The position numbers were made by a program, and so were the translations under genes. This document shows positions 49,401-58,572 of a DNA stretch of 64,000 nt, one piece after another. Positions within the stretch are counted from its first letter, which is position 1. Each line of letters begins with the position of its first letter. The notes below the pieces were generated by a model, which was given only the letters and a program-made list of their open reading frames with translations, did not search any database and was not told where the DNA came from. The stretch comes from Turbatrix aceti (Eukaryota > Nematoda > Chromadorea > Rhabditida > Panagrolaimidae): assembly GCA_963969345.1 (NCBI GenBank), contig OZ017766.1:10044001-10108000 (forward strand). Reading direction: 5' to 3'.

Positions 49401-52400
49401 CAGAAACGAAAAACCAAAACCCAAGATTTCCTACACTGAGAAAAAATTTTTATGTCAGTTTTCAAAACTGACACGTTTTGTACAAAAAAACAGCCAAATT
49501 TTGGCAGTTTTCAAAACAGCCATTTTCTTGTCAGGAAAAACTGACATATTTCAAAAGCTCAGTTTTTCAAACTGGGTTGTTGAGGGTTTTATGTGGCATT
49601 CTGCATATGCAAATGTTTTCTTGTGTTCCCAGCATCGTTTAAAAAGTGGATTTATCATCTTTGGGTGAAAATGATAGGAGATAAGGCATCTGGTTTCAGC
49701 CGCGGCGAAAATGAAAAAAAGCCCAGCTTTTTCCAAAATAGCGATGCTGGTAGGGGGTAGGACTGTGAAGCTGAGGGTGTGCGGTTCGAGTCCCGCAATA
49801 CGAAAATTTTTTTTATGGTGTTTTTCTATTGTATTCGGCATTTCTAGTTTTTTGGCAAGCAAAAATACAAATGTTCGAACAATTTTGATTGCCGAAATCG
49901 GCCAAAATTGTCGAATTTGAGGGAGGTATGGTAAAAAAATCGTTGTGAGTGAACCAGAAGAGCTAAAAATGCGTGGGACAGCAATTCTGAAGCGCAATAA
50001 AATTCTCTAACTAATTTTGAAAAAAAATATACACTATGTCACTTTGAAAGTTTCGAAAAAATTGAAATTTCCGAAAAAAATTAGGTTTTCGAAACTTTTT
50101 AGAACCCGAGTCACAAAACTGATAGCACCATTGTATTCTGCGTTCATTTTTACCCCTGAGCCTAAATTTTCAAAAAAATGCATAACAAACGCGCCGTTTG
50201 TTGATTTTTTTGCCGAACCCTACTTTGAAAATTTTTGTTGCCTGGAACTCAAAAAAAGTAGGGTTCAGGAGAAATTATACACCGGCGCGTCGGAAAGAGA
50301 AAAAATTCTGAAACACCGCCCTTAGACGTAAAAGATGCTGCGGAATCTAATTTTGATATTGGTTTTTTGATCCGGTTTCGAAAACGTTTCGAAATTTTCA
50401 AAACAAAATTTTTATTCCAAAAATTTAATTTTTTCTTGCACTGGCCTAATCATTAAAGTAGGACTAAATATAATCGTTAGAAAGAAAATTTTGTTGCGCG
50501 TCGAATGCATTTTGGATTGGTTTTCGATCTTTATTACGTACATAAATATGATTTTTCTAGTACACCCTACTCAAATTTGTCACCAATGCCAACTTTGCAA
50601 AACGGGAATCACCTCATTTGAAAGATGATGCTTGATTCTATTTGTACCAAAAAAAGGAAGACAATAGACAATAAACGCTCATTGTTTTGAATTTTTTAAA
50701 TAAATTTAATTCAACCGACTTTTGTCCAGAGCTCCAAAGCGCACCAGACTGCCGAGGCTTTCGCATGTTGCGCGCGCGAGTCAATGCATTTTGAAGATGT
50801 GGATTTCGCACCAAATTACAAAAACATGTAACTCAGCCCAAAATTCAGTTTTTTTTATGAAATTTTGTTTACAGACAGTTTCAGGGGTGTTCTTTATGCT
50901 GACATAATTCTTTTTTTTAATTCGTTCAAAATTGACAAAATCGAAGGAGGTATGGTAGAAAAATCGCGGCGCATAAACAAAATGAGCTAGGAAGGCAATC
51001 AAAAGCAATTCTGAAGCGAAACTAAATTCTCTAACTGATTTTGAAGAAAAAACTATACCTTATCACCTTAGAAGTTTCGAAAAAAATGAAATTTCTGAGA
51101 AAAATTAGGTTTTCGGAACTTTTTAGAACTCAATTTAAAAAACTGAGTGCGCCATTCGCTTCAGCGTTCATTTCTGCCCCGGACCCTAACTTTTCGCGTA
51201 AATGCATTTCAAACGCGATCCATGCCGATTTTTATACCGAACCCTACTTTGAAAAATTTTGGTGTCTGCTCATCAAAAAAAGGGAGGTTGAGAAGAAAAT
51301 TTGCACTGGCGCGCGGAAAAAATATAAAATTCTGACACAATCAGTGTAGATGTAAAAGATACTGTAGAATCCGATTCTGATTTTAGTTTTTGGATTACAG
51401 TTCGAAAAAGTTTTGAAAATTCATTTTTCGGAAAAAAATTTTGGAAGTTTGAGTTTTTCAGGCATTTGAAAAATATGGTGAAGCATGTGCATATTTTTAA
51501 TGGATAGAGAATTTTGTTGCGCTTCGAATTCATTTTTTACTGCATGTGTAGCTTTATTTTTTACCAAGTAATGAATTTTCTAGTACACCTCCTTTAATTT
51601 TGTCAAAAATGAAAATTTTGAAAAACGCCAATAGCCCAGTTCGAACAACAATACTTGATTCTATTTTATCAAAACAAAAAACTTACAAATATCTATTCAA
51701 AAACCTAAGTTTTCGAATTTAGAAATAAATTTCGTCCAATTAATTTTACAAATAGCGCGTTCTGCAACTTTTCCGTTGTTGAGGAGTCTCAACACGAATG
51801 TTGCGTCGCAGCGCTCGGCTTGATCAGCCCAACTTTGTTCTTTTTTTGTCTATGTTCTTTTTTTCTCGTTCGTGTTGTAATTGTTGTTTTTTAGCGTGAA
51901 TTGTTTTGGTTTTGTTTCAGACTCTTCCGGCAACACCCTCCAAGCATGTACAACCTACCGGCACCCTTATCCGAGCGAACCTTCCTCCACTGACGTAGGT
52001 TTTTGAATTTTTCCAAGTTTTGGGGCGGTTTCACTATTTTTTGTATACCAACCAAGTTTTAATCATTTTTTTCCCTTTTATGCGATTGTGCCATGAGAGT
52101 TCTGCAAATTGTTAGGTAGGATTGCGCTGCGACAGCTGGGGTGCCAAGATTTGGCTTCACAATTGCAAAAAAAGGTGAAAAATGATTGAAAGGCAGTTGG
52201 CATCAAATTTTTTGATAAAAATGGCTGGGGTTTTATTTTGTATTCAGTAAGTCCTTCAAGCTTTCAGATTACTTCACACAGCCTTCAGACATCCTTGCCT
52301 GCATGCAAAATGTAAGTTTTTGGAAAAAAATTGAAAACCGAGCTAATTTTCTTGATTTTTAGGCCCAATCGGCTTCATCAACGGTCAAGGGGCAGCGGTG

Positions 52401-53052
52401 AAATCGACGTTGACGGCGACGACATGATGAACTCGACAACGGCTACTGCAAGCTCTGGCCTCACGGTGACACTCCAGAACAGAAACAGACGAGCAAACAG
52501 CTCCACAAGAACGACAAATTCCGCTGATTTTTTGTGTATGCTTTTTTGTTGATTATTTGTTTGATAATGATAAATTATGATGTAAACTACGGTTTGAATG
52601 GCACAATAGGGGGTAATCAATGGCAAAAAGCAGGGCAACGAAAAAGCGCGGGAAAAACCCATTTGTCAGTTTTTGTGGCCAAATGTGTCAGTTTTAACAG
52701 CCAGAAATGTGTCAGAGAAAACTGTCGTTTTTGGAAATAGCACAAAAACAGCCAAATTTGGCTGTTTTTCCTGACATGATTTTTTTCAGTGTACTCTCCA
52801 ACTTCGACAGGGGTCAAGCTTACGAAAGCAAACGGTACCCCAATCGTTGAAATTGTACCCTCAACGGAATCCGGCCTACGACAAGACGAAATTTTCTTTT
52901 TGGAAAATTTTGTATTGACACCGCTAAAGTGGACTTACGACATCGACGAGGGTGAATTCAAAAAAGCCGTTAACGACGCCAAAGGTGCGGCAAAACCGGT
53001 GGTTATTCCGCTTCAAGGCGGTAAAATTTTAACTGATTTGTTTGAAAAATAG
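43409..53052 (+). CDS. Class II-type histone deacetylase, last exon split by a transposon
   Basis: Zn-dependent lysine deacetylase. Exons 43409-43708, 43753-44164, 48644-49110 and a last exon 49279-49433 plus 52794-53052. Joining the two halves after removing the TA-flanked element (49434-52791 plus one TA) restores the frame exactly as KPKISY|SPTSTGVKL and gives 530 aa. Motifs: RPPGHHA (active-site His pair), DWDIHAGQGT (Zn ligands Asp and His; the usual HHGNGT reads HAGQGT), SCGFDSAFGD (Zn ligand Asp) and LEGGY (catalytic Tyr). It is closest in pattern to HDAC6/HDAC10-type domains. The N-terminus (MRRSILPKLTFICRR) is basic and presequence-like. Intron 2 (44165-48643) hosts two carbonic anhydrase genes. 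The element's right end forms an acceptor (TTTTTTTCAG|TG), so it could also be spliced out, adding a few residues. Confidence 0.85.
45385..46466 (-). CDS. Secreted alpha-carbonic anhydrase, 272 aa, GC-AG intron
   Basis: Exons 46466-46229, 46168-46008 and 45804-45385. Signal peptide WPLFLIFVFPTFG, then WGYGPSNGPNTWPGLC and RQSPLDI, typical alpha-CA openings. Zn ligands are the two His of QFHLHWAQ and the His of HFVHVK. The substrate-pocket Thr is in SLSTPPCSEAVEW. Enzymes of this family interconvert CO2 and bicarbonate. The second intron begins GAG|GCAAGA, a GC donor, where the paralogue has GAG|GTAAAT. The gene lies inside deacetylase intron 2 on the opposite strand, tandem with the next gene. 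Confidence 0.9.
46543..46550 (-). promoter_or_regulatory. TATA-like box of carbonic anhydrase gene 1
   Basis: On the minus strand this reads TATAAATG, about 77 bases upstream of the ATG at 46466. Confidence 0.45.
46673..47805 (-). CDS. Secreted alpha-carbonic anhydrase, 342 aa, extended C-terminus
   Basis: Exons 47805-47514, 47456-47293 and 47245-46673, with intron positions and phases identical to the neighbour at 45385-46466. Signal peptide KICLALLLFSITSSFG, a short acidic spacer, then WGYGLGDNPLTWPGVC and RQSPIDI. Zn ligands are in QFHLHWAQ and HFVHLK; the active-site Thr is in SLTTPPCSEAVEW. Relative to its paralogue it has about 50 extra C-terminal residues (Ala/Ser-rich linker then SITFFKLTTLDIFSF), perhaps a tether, though not a convincing membrane anchor. 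Tandem duplicate of its neighbour, nested in the deacetylase intron. Confidence 0.9.
47846..47853 (-). promoter_or_regulatory. TATA box of carbonic anhydrase gene 2
   Basis: Minus-strand TATAAATA about 40 bases upstream of the ATG at 47805. Confidence 0.55.
48461..48580. repeat. Tandem hairpins (AGAACGCCAAG units) in deacetylase intron 2
   Basis: AACGCCAAG (48471-48479) pairs with CTTGGCGTT (48484-48492). A second hairpin, ATGCCAAG with CTTGGCGTT, lies at 48522-48542. A third half-unit (AACGCCAA) follows at 48571. The loops are only four bases. The cluster lies about 60-170 bases before the exon 3 acceptor. Confidence 0.75.
49732..49803 (+). ncRNA. tRNA-like Pol III unit inside the transposon
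   Basis: A-box TAGCGATGCTGG (49739-49750) and B-box GGTTCGAGTCC (49783-49793) are spaced as in a real intronless tRNA. They are followed by a run of eight T (49807-49814). The loop CTGTGAA would give anticodon GTG (His). The acceptor and anticodon stems do not pair, and the T-stem pairs only if the loop is 8 bases, so it is a pseudo-tRNA or a SINE head, not a working tRNA. Confidence 0.5.
49914..50577. mobile_element. Nested inverted-repeat element, copy A
   Basis: AATTTGAGGGAGGTATGGTA at the left faces CTAGTACACCCTACTCAAATT at the right. The interior (TTTCGAAAAAATTGAAATTTCCG...) is shared with copy B and more distantly with the 780-1160 and 2090-2460 repeats. Confidence 0.7.
50941..51600. 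mobile_element. Nested inverted-repeat element, copy B
   Basis: Same orientation as copy A about 1 kb downstream, with ends GAAGGAGGTATGGTAG and CTAGTACACCTCCTTT. The sequence between copies A and B is not repeated, so they are separate insertions or a diverged tandem duplication. Confidence 0.7.
51921..52553 (+). other. Exon-like sequences carried in the transposon
   Basis: Three stretches look coding and carry splice sites. 51921-51994 reads TLPATPSKHVQPTGTLIRAN before GTAGGT. 52248-52311 reads KSFKLSDYFTQPSDILACMQ before GTAAGT, in matching phase. A third starts at 52363; in the continuing frame it stops after 12 codons. In a different frame it stays open as SGEIDVDGDDMMNSTTATAS and reaches a possible GTATGC donor at 52543 in the phase of the 52790 acceptor. 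No start exon is visible. Captured host-gene exons, or alternative deacetylase exons, are both possible. Confidence 0.35.
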
Positions 53053-53153
53053 ATTGATTGCTCATTACTGATAAATTTTTTATTTGTGCATTATTCAATT
53101 TCATATCATAAAGTGGTATTTTCTTGTATCGTTTACAGAGGTTTGTCAAAAAA

Positions 53154-54236
53154 TTTAAGAGGTACTCTGCGAGCCGATTTATTTATAAGGTGGAGGGCGC
53201 TACACAGGCATTTTACACTCTCCGATGTTTTGTGCCATAGTTGTAGGCATCTATGGGGAGGGTCCAAATACCCACATCAAAAATTTTTTAGATGCCGGAT
53301 TCTGGAGCTACGGCTTCTGGAAGTTTCCGACGTCAAATTTTCAAAATGCTTCAAAAATTCTGATTTTTGGTTTGCAATGGTATCTTGGCACGAGAAATCG
53401 ACTGGTGTATTTACTTTTCTCAAAAAACATCTGATTTTTTTGAAAAACAATAATCTCTGGTTTTTCCGCCTGTTTTTGCCCGTTTTTTGGCTCCTGCATC
53501 CGTATATTACCCGGCGAAGTGGTTTTCGCAGTCCAATTTTGTAGCTTGATTTCTGCTCTATCGGGAAAAGTGAAAGAAAAAATGCATTAGCTCCATAAAT
53601 TTTTGTTTTGAATTCTTTTATAGCGCCAACTCGATCAAAAACAAGCGAAAAAAGAGAGATTACGCGTGCGAAACGCATGCGCTGCAGCACGGCGCGCGCT
53701 CGCACGTTGCGCGCACGCAAAGCGGGGAACGGCCGCCGAATCTGTGCGCTTTTTCAACCATTTTAGATCGAGTTGGCGTCATAAAAAAATTCGAAACGAA
53801 AATTGATGGAGCTAATATATTTTTTCTTTCACTTTTCCCGATAGAGCAGAAACCAAGCTACAAGATTAGCCTGCGAAAACCACTTCGCCGGGTAATATAC
53901 GGATGCTGGAGCCAAGCAACGGACAAAAACGGGCGGAAAAACCAGAAATCACATTTTTTCAAAAAAGTCAGATGTTTTTTGAGAAAACTAAATACACCAG
54001 TCGATTTCTCGTGCCAAGATACCCCTGTATACCAAAAATCAGAATTTTTGAAACAGTTTGAAAATTTGACGTCAAAAATTGCAGAAGCCGAAACTCCAGA
54101 ATCCGGCATCTAAAAAAATTTTGGTATGGAAATTTGGAACCTCCCTATAGGTGCCTACAACTTTGGCACAAAACATCGGAAGGTGTAAAATACCTGTGTA
54201 GTCGGAAATAAATCTGCTCGCAGAGTGGGTCTTAAA
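53154..54236. mobile_element. Foldback element (ACTCTGCGAG family)
   Basis: TTTAAGAGGTACTCTGCGAG at the left faces CTCGCAGAGTGGGTCTTAAA at the right. Long arms share TCCGATGTTTTGTGCC and ACCCGGCGAAGTGGTTTTCG-type blocks. The unpaired centre near 53640-53760 is G/C-rich. No protein-coding capacity. Confidence 0.85.
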
Positions 54237-54627
54237 AAAACGTTGGTAACACAATGCCAAAAAATTGTTGTTGTCTCCAAACGTTATTTTTGGCTGTTCG
54301 ACACATAACGCCAAAGTATAATATTTTAGATGATCGTATTTTATTTTTTCGAAATATTATTCTGGATAAAAAAATTTGAGATGTGCCGCTTCCACTCATG
54401 TAAATGCACCTATTTCTGTGCGGAAAAAATATCATATGACGACGACTGTCATAAAAAATCCTAACATGCAACGGTTGTTCTAAATATTTTAATATTAAAA
54501 TTGGGGGGTGTTATCAGGCACAAAAAGGGATTGTTCACAGCTGTCATGTTCGTAGCCTGCAGAATGAATGTTTATTCACAAGTTTGTTTGTACACAGCAC
54601 CACTCGGCGTGTGACTCTAATTTCAAC

Positions 54628-55948
54628 ATGCTTTTTTTCAATTCTTTGTTAGTACTACTTTTTATCCTTGGCACATGTGCCGATCGTTTACAAATGGCAC
54701 ACGTTCTCTGGGTCAACGGTATACGCAGCGGTGCACCGGATACTCAATACAGTCTTATGCCACTTCCTGACATCCAAACTAGGAACAAAATTATTAATCG
54801 ATACACAACAAGATTGGCTAAAATCTTTCGTCAACGTTATATCCAACAGCTCAAATTTCTACGAGATAACCCGGATCCAAGCGAAATTTACTTGCAGTCT
54901 ACTAGACGGTACGTTAATTTTGTAGGGACGCGGAACGTTATTGTAAAAATGTTTCGCAAAAAACAAGTTTGTCTGAATAATTTGACGTACAGTATGCCGT
55001 TGAGAATTCCAATCCATAGCGCATACAGTGAGGAAAATGATCATCTCCTAGAACAACGTTCAAATTGTCCAATGGCAAGCTTCCTGAACGCGGTGTGCAA
55101 CTACAACAACAAAGAAAAGTCGGACTATGAACACAAATATCAAGTATTTTACGATAAAATCTCGGATCTATGGGATGTCGCAATTAATCCGGATACAATG
55201 TGGATCGTCGCTGAGGATGTGCACCTTTATGTAAGTTCTAAATTACTTTAAACATAATTTGCACATAATTTTTTTTTCTTTTTATGCCTTATATGATATA
55301 CCCTCTCCGGACGCGTTAAACCACATTTTTGCTCCAACAAATGAAACCTACGATAAAATTGTATTAAAAACCTACAACATGCGAAACCGTATCAGATTAG
55401 GCATAAACAATTGCGGAATCCCATATGTTCCACACATTGATGTCATGCTACCGAGGCTGCATGGCGGTGAAATGCTCAAAGCTATCAAAGAACATCACAC
55501 ACAAATGGCGGACTGCATTTTGGCAAACAAAACATGTCAAAACATACCGAAATTTTACGGATACGGTACTAATAGTCTAAAAATGGGATCAATTGCCCTG
55601 GCTTTGGGAGCTAAAATATCGTTTTATAATGATGGTTTATCTTATTGGACGACTGCGTTGGCGGTTGAATTATGGCAGCATGACAACGATTCTGAGCTGT
55701 ACGTAAAGATTCTTTACAGGCGTTTAAATGCTGCCAACTTCACTGAAACCACAAAGCTGACAAAGTGCTGGCCAAACTGTACACTTGAGAATTTTAACCG
55801 TATCACAGATCCTTATACACCCAAGCGACCGATGGAGGAAGAGTGTCGTCGAATCGCGGCTCCGGAAATTGTTGCACATGTAAATGTGTTTTCGTTTCCC
55901 GTTGTGGTTTGTATCATATTTGTTTTAACATTGTGTATTAAATTTTAA
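54628..55948 (+). pseudogene. Acid phosphatase-like protein lacking catalytic residues; acceptor site lost
   Basis: Homologue of the 39731 phosphatase with signal peptide (NSLLVLLFILGTCA) and a C-terminal hydrophobic anchor (VVVCIIFVLTLCIKF). The nucleophile motif RHGxRxP reads VNGIRSGAP, and the His-Asp motif reads YGYGTNSLKMG, so phosphatase activity should be absent. Exon 1 is 54628-55230 before GTAAGT. The coding frame resumes at 55286 (ALYDIPSPDA), but the intron ends TTTTTAT, with no AG until about 55396. Either the acceptor has mutated (pseudogene), a non-AG site is used, or the base is wrong. Apart from that site the frame is open to 55948 with conserved Cys and glycosylation-type sites, which fits a recently living pseudoenzyme. 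Confidence 0.75.
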
Positions 55949-57256
55949 GTGTGTGATATGTGTGATTTTTGTATTGTTACCTGATATTATATACAAAGAT
56001 CTGAAAAAATCATAACCATAATTAACGGTTATTTAGTATTTCCGATTTCTGATTTCTTGATGACTGTAACTTTTAAAAGTGCAAAGATGTGTAATTGCAA
56101 AGAATGTTTTTTAACATAAACAGATTATAAGGCTGAAACGCAATGATAGTACATACATGCGAAGCTGACAAAACAGGTGGGGGAAAATGGGTTCTGTTTG
56201 TTGTCTAAAAATGTTGCGAAACAATCTCTAATATGCACTTTTTGTGCAAAGAAATGAACTAAAAACAGAAAAAAAAACAACATGTACGTGCACTTGCAGA
56301 TGATTCTATGCACATTTTTTTTTGATTCAATTGACCTTTAGCGACGCTGTGATAAAACATTTTCCGTCGAAAACATTAAAAAAAAGAAATAATTTAATTT
56401 GAGTTTTTTTGTTAGCACACGTTCTTTGAATATGTAAAGTCTGAAATTGAAATAATTAAGTTTGTGTTGTGATTTTGCAGGGGTGTTACCATTCTTTTCT
56501 TATTTTAAATAAATAAAATGAACTTGGATTCGTCATAAAAATGTTTCAAATTAATTACATTATGAGTGCTAGAATCGTAAACCAGACAGATGAACAATTA
56601 GTGTTAATATTTATATTGAGTGCAATTTACTCACTCATCAGTTTCTCCTTCCCCATGCGCGTTTTCCTAGAGGTCTAATTACAGGAGTTCTTATCCAAAG
56701 ATCTATTGCGTTCGCAAATGTACAGCAGAGATGTCAAACTCAAATTTAGGTTTTTTACGTATTTGACATTACCGATAACCGATTTTTTGTTCGTGTAATA
56801 AAAAAAATAAAAAAAAAATTTGTGCCTTTTCACATTTTTTTTTAAATTTAAAAATTAAAGAAAAAATAAAATTCTCCTATTTTTTGATTTGTGTTTCATT
56901 TTGTGACCCTAAACATAAATTTTAAAACAAGACCTTTTATGTATGTCTCGAGTGTATTTTTTATACATCAGTACTTCCTTGATAGTAGTCTCGAGCTCAT
57001 TTGTATTTCTGTGCAACGATTATTTACCCAAAGTCAGCCAACGTCTGACTGACTCAACAAAAAAAATTTAAATTCATTGAAATTACGCTAGACTCAAAGA
57101 TACATAAGCAGCTTGGTGTATCGTATTTTGTTTTTTAACTTGTAGGTGAACTCGTTAGATATACAAAAACAAATTTGTAACACGATATTGTACATTTTTT
57201 ATCGGCAATGTAGTAAATCGTAATGAATTGTTATTTTGCCTAGATTTTGTTCGTTA
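55949..57256. other. Intergenic, gene-poor
   Basis: No gene recognised. One 38-codon ORF with a hydrophobic segment at 56562-56678 is noted among the rejected items. The rest is A/T-rich spacer. Confidence 0.4.
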
Positions 57257-58572
57257 CACTGAAAAAAAAAAAGTATGAAAAACTTACTTTTTTTGTCAGT
57301 TTTGTATACTTTTGCAAATGAAGCGAAAAGCATGACAAATGTCGTACTTTTTTCTTCAAATGAAAGTCAGGAAAACTTACTTTTTTTGCGCATCAAACGT
57401 GAAATAAAAGCTTGGCAAAAAGTCACAAACATGATTTCGTTGCGAGTTCAAGCAGCTCTGACCGTGTTTTGATGGACTTCGCGTCGAGACCATGGTTTCG
57501 GTGTGCGCTTTTTTTGACCCCTGTGACCGATTACAGAATGCTTTTATCATGGTTTTCAACGGTACGTGACATTTTGTGAACATTCTATGATTCTTTTGAT
57601 TTTTTTAATAAATTTTATTGGGGTGGGAACAATTTTGCGGTGTCATTGCCGACTGTATTCCCGGTTGATCTGAGCTTATTCTGTTTCCAACGGCGTATTA
57701 CTTATGCCAGAAGAAATTGAATATCAATGTTGACCCTATTTATTACATTTATCTATTCCCAACAACAAATTGACTTTGAAAGGCGGAACGACAATTCGGC
57801 GACGATCAAATTCAGCGACCACAATAAATTCAGCGATGACCAAAACCAGCTATCGCCCAAGAAAATGTGGCCAAAATCAACGACAGCTTTTTTTTCATCA
57901 GCGACAGCTATAGCTGCTATCTGATCTAAACTGATTTTTTTTTCGTCGCGGTATGAGAATCAGACATCAAGCCAGCTTTAATGTGCTTATAAAGCAGATA
58001 AATCCCCAGATATCCCTTATAGAGCTGTCGCTGAATTTGGTCGTCGCCGATTTTATTGTGGTCGCTGAATTTGGTCGTCGCTTAAATGTCGTATCCAAGG
58101 TGCTCGTGTAAGTTACACGACATGCAACACCTTGGTCGTATCGCCCTTTGAAAACACTAAAAAAACTTTGAAGTCATTGATGGGTGCGATCAATGCCGTC
58201 AAGCGAGTAGAAAATCTAGAAGACGAATGACGAAACAACTTCACAACGCGAAAGCTACATCACAAAATGAAAAAAAAACTAATTGAAAAAGCGAGATGAG
58301 CGATCATGAGCGATGCGAAATCGCATGCAAAAATTGCACATCGTACCTTACGCATTTTCTCATTCCTTTCCAAAAAATGTAGGCAAAACTGATATTTGAT
58401 GATGTGAAAAGTAAGGAAAACTGACTTTTGATGAAGTGAAAAGTAAGGAAAACTGACTTTCAGCATCGAAAAAAATGTCAGTTTTTGAAGTGCAACAAAC
58501 GTGATGCGAAAAGCATGTTTTCCTTACAAAAAAAGTCAGTTTTGAAAACTTACTTTTTTTTTTTTTTCAGTG
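57257..58572. mobile_element. TA-flanked CACTGAAA element
   Basis: CACTGAAAAAAAAAAAGTAT at the left and TTTTTTTTTTTCAGTG at the right are inverted ends flanked by TA (57255-57256 and 58573-58574). Subterminal AACTTAC/TGTCAGTTTT motifs recur in both arms, as in the element at 49434-52791. A second inverted repeat is nested at about 57765-58110, with AAATTCAGCGACCACAATAA facing TTATTGTGGTCGCTGAATTT. No transposase. Confidence 0.8.

Larger units (their letters stand above)
49434..52791. mobile_element. 3.36-kb TA-flanked element inside the deacetylase coding exon
   Basis: Left end CACTGAGAAAAAA...ATGTCAG (49434) and right end CTGACATGATTTTTTTCAGTG (ends 52791) are inverted repeats flanked by TA on both sides, the signature of Tc1/mariner-type insertion. 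Subterminal TGTCAGTTTT and ACAGCCAAATTTGGC motifs recur at both ends. No transposase was seen. The cargo comprises a tRNA-like gene, two related 0.66-kb elements and exon-like sequence near 51921-52553. A relative is at 57257-58572. Confidence 0.8.

Noticed and set aside
56562..56678. 38-codon ORF with a hydrophobic segment (MSARIVNQTDEQ...)
   Set aside because: No promoter, polyadenylation signal or similarity; short enough to occur by chance.
57727..57924. ORF MLTLFITFIYSQQQIDFERR...
   Set aside because: It lies in the inverted repeat nested within the TA-flanked element and has no splice context.
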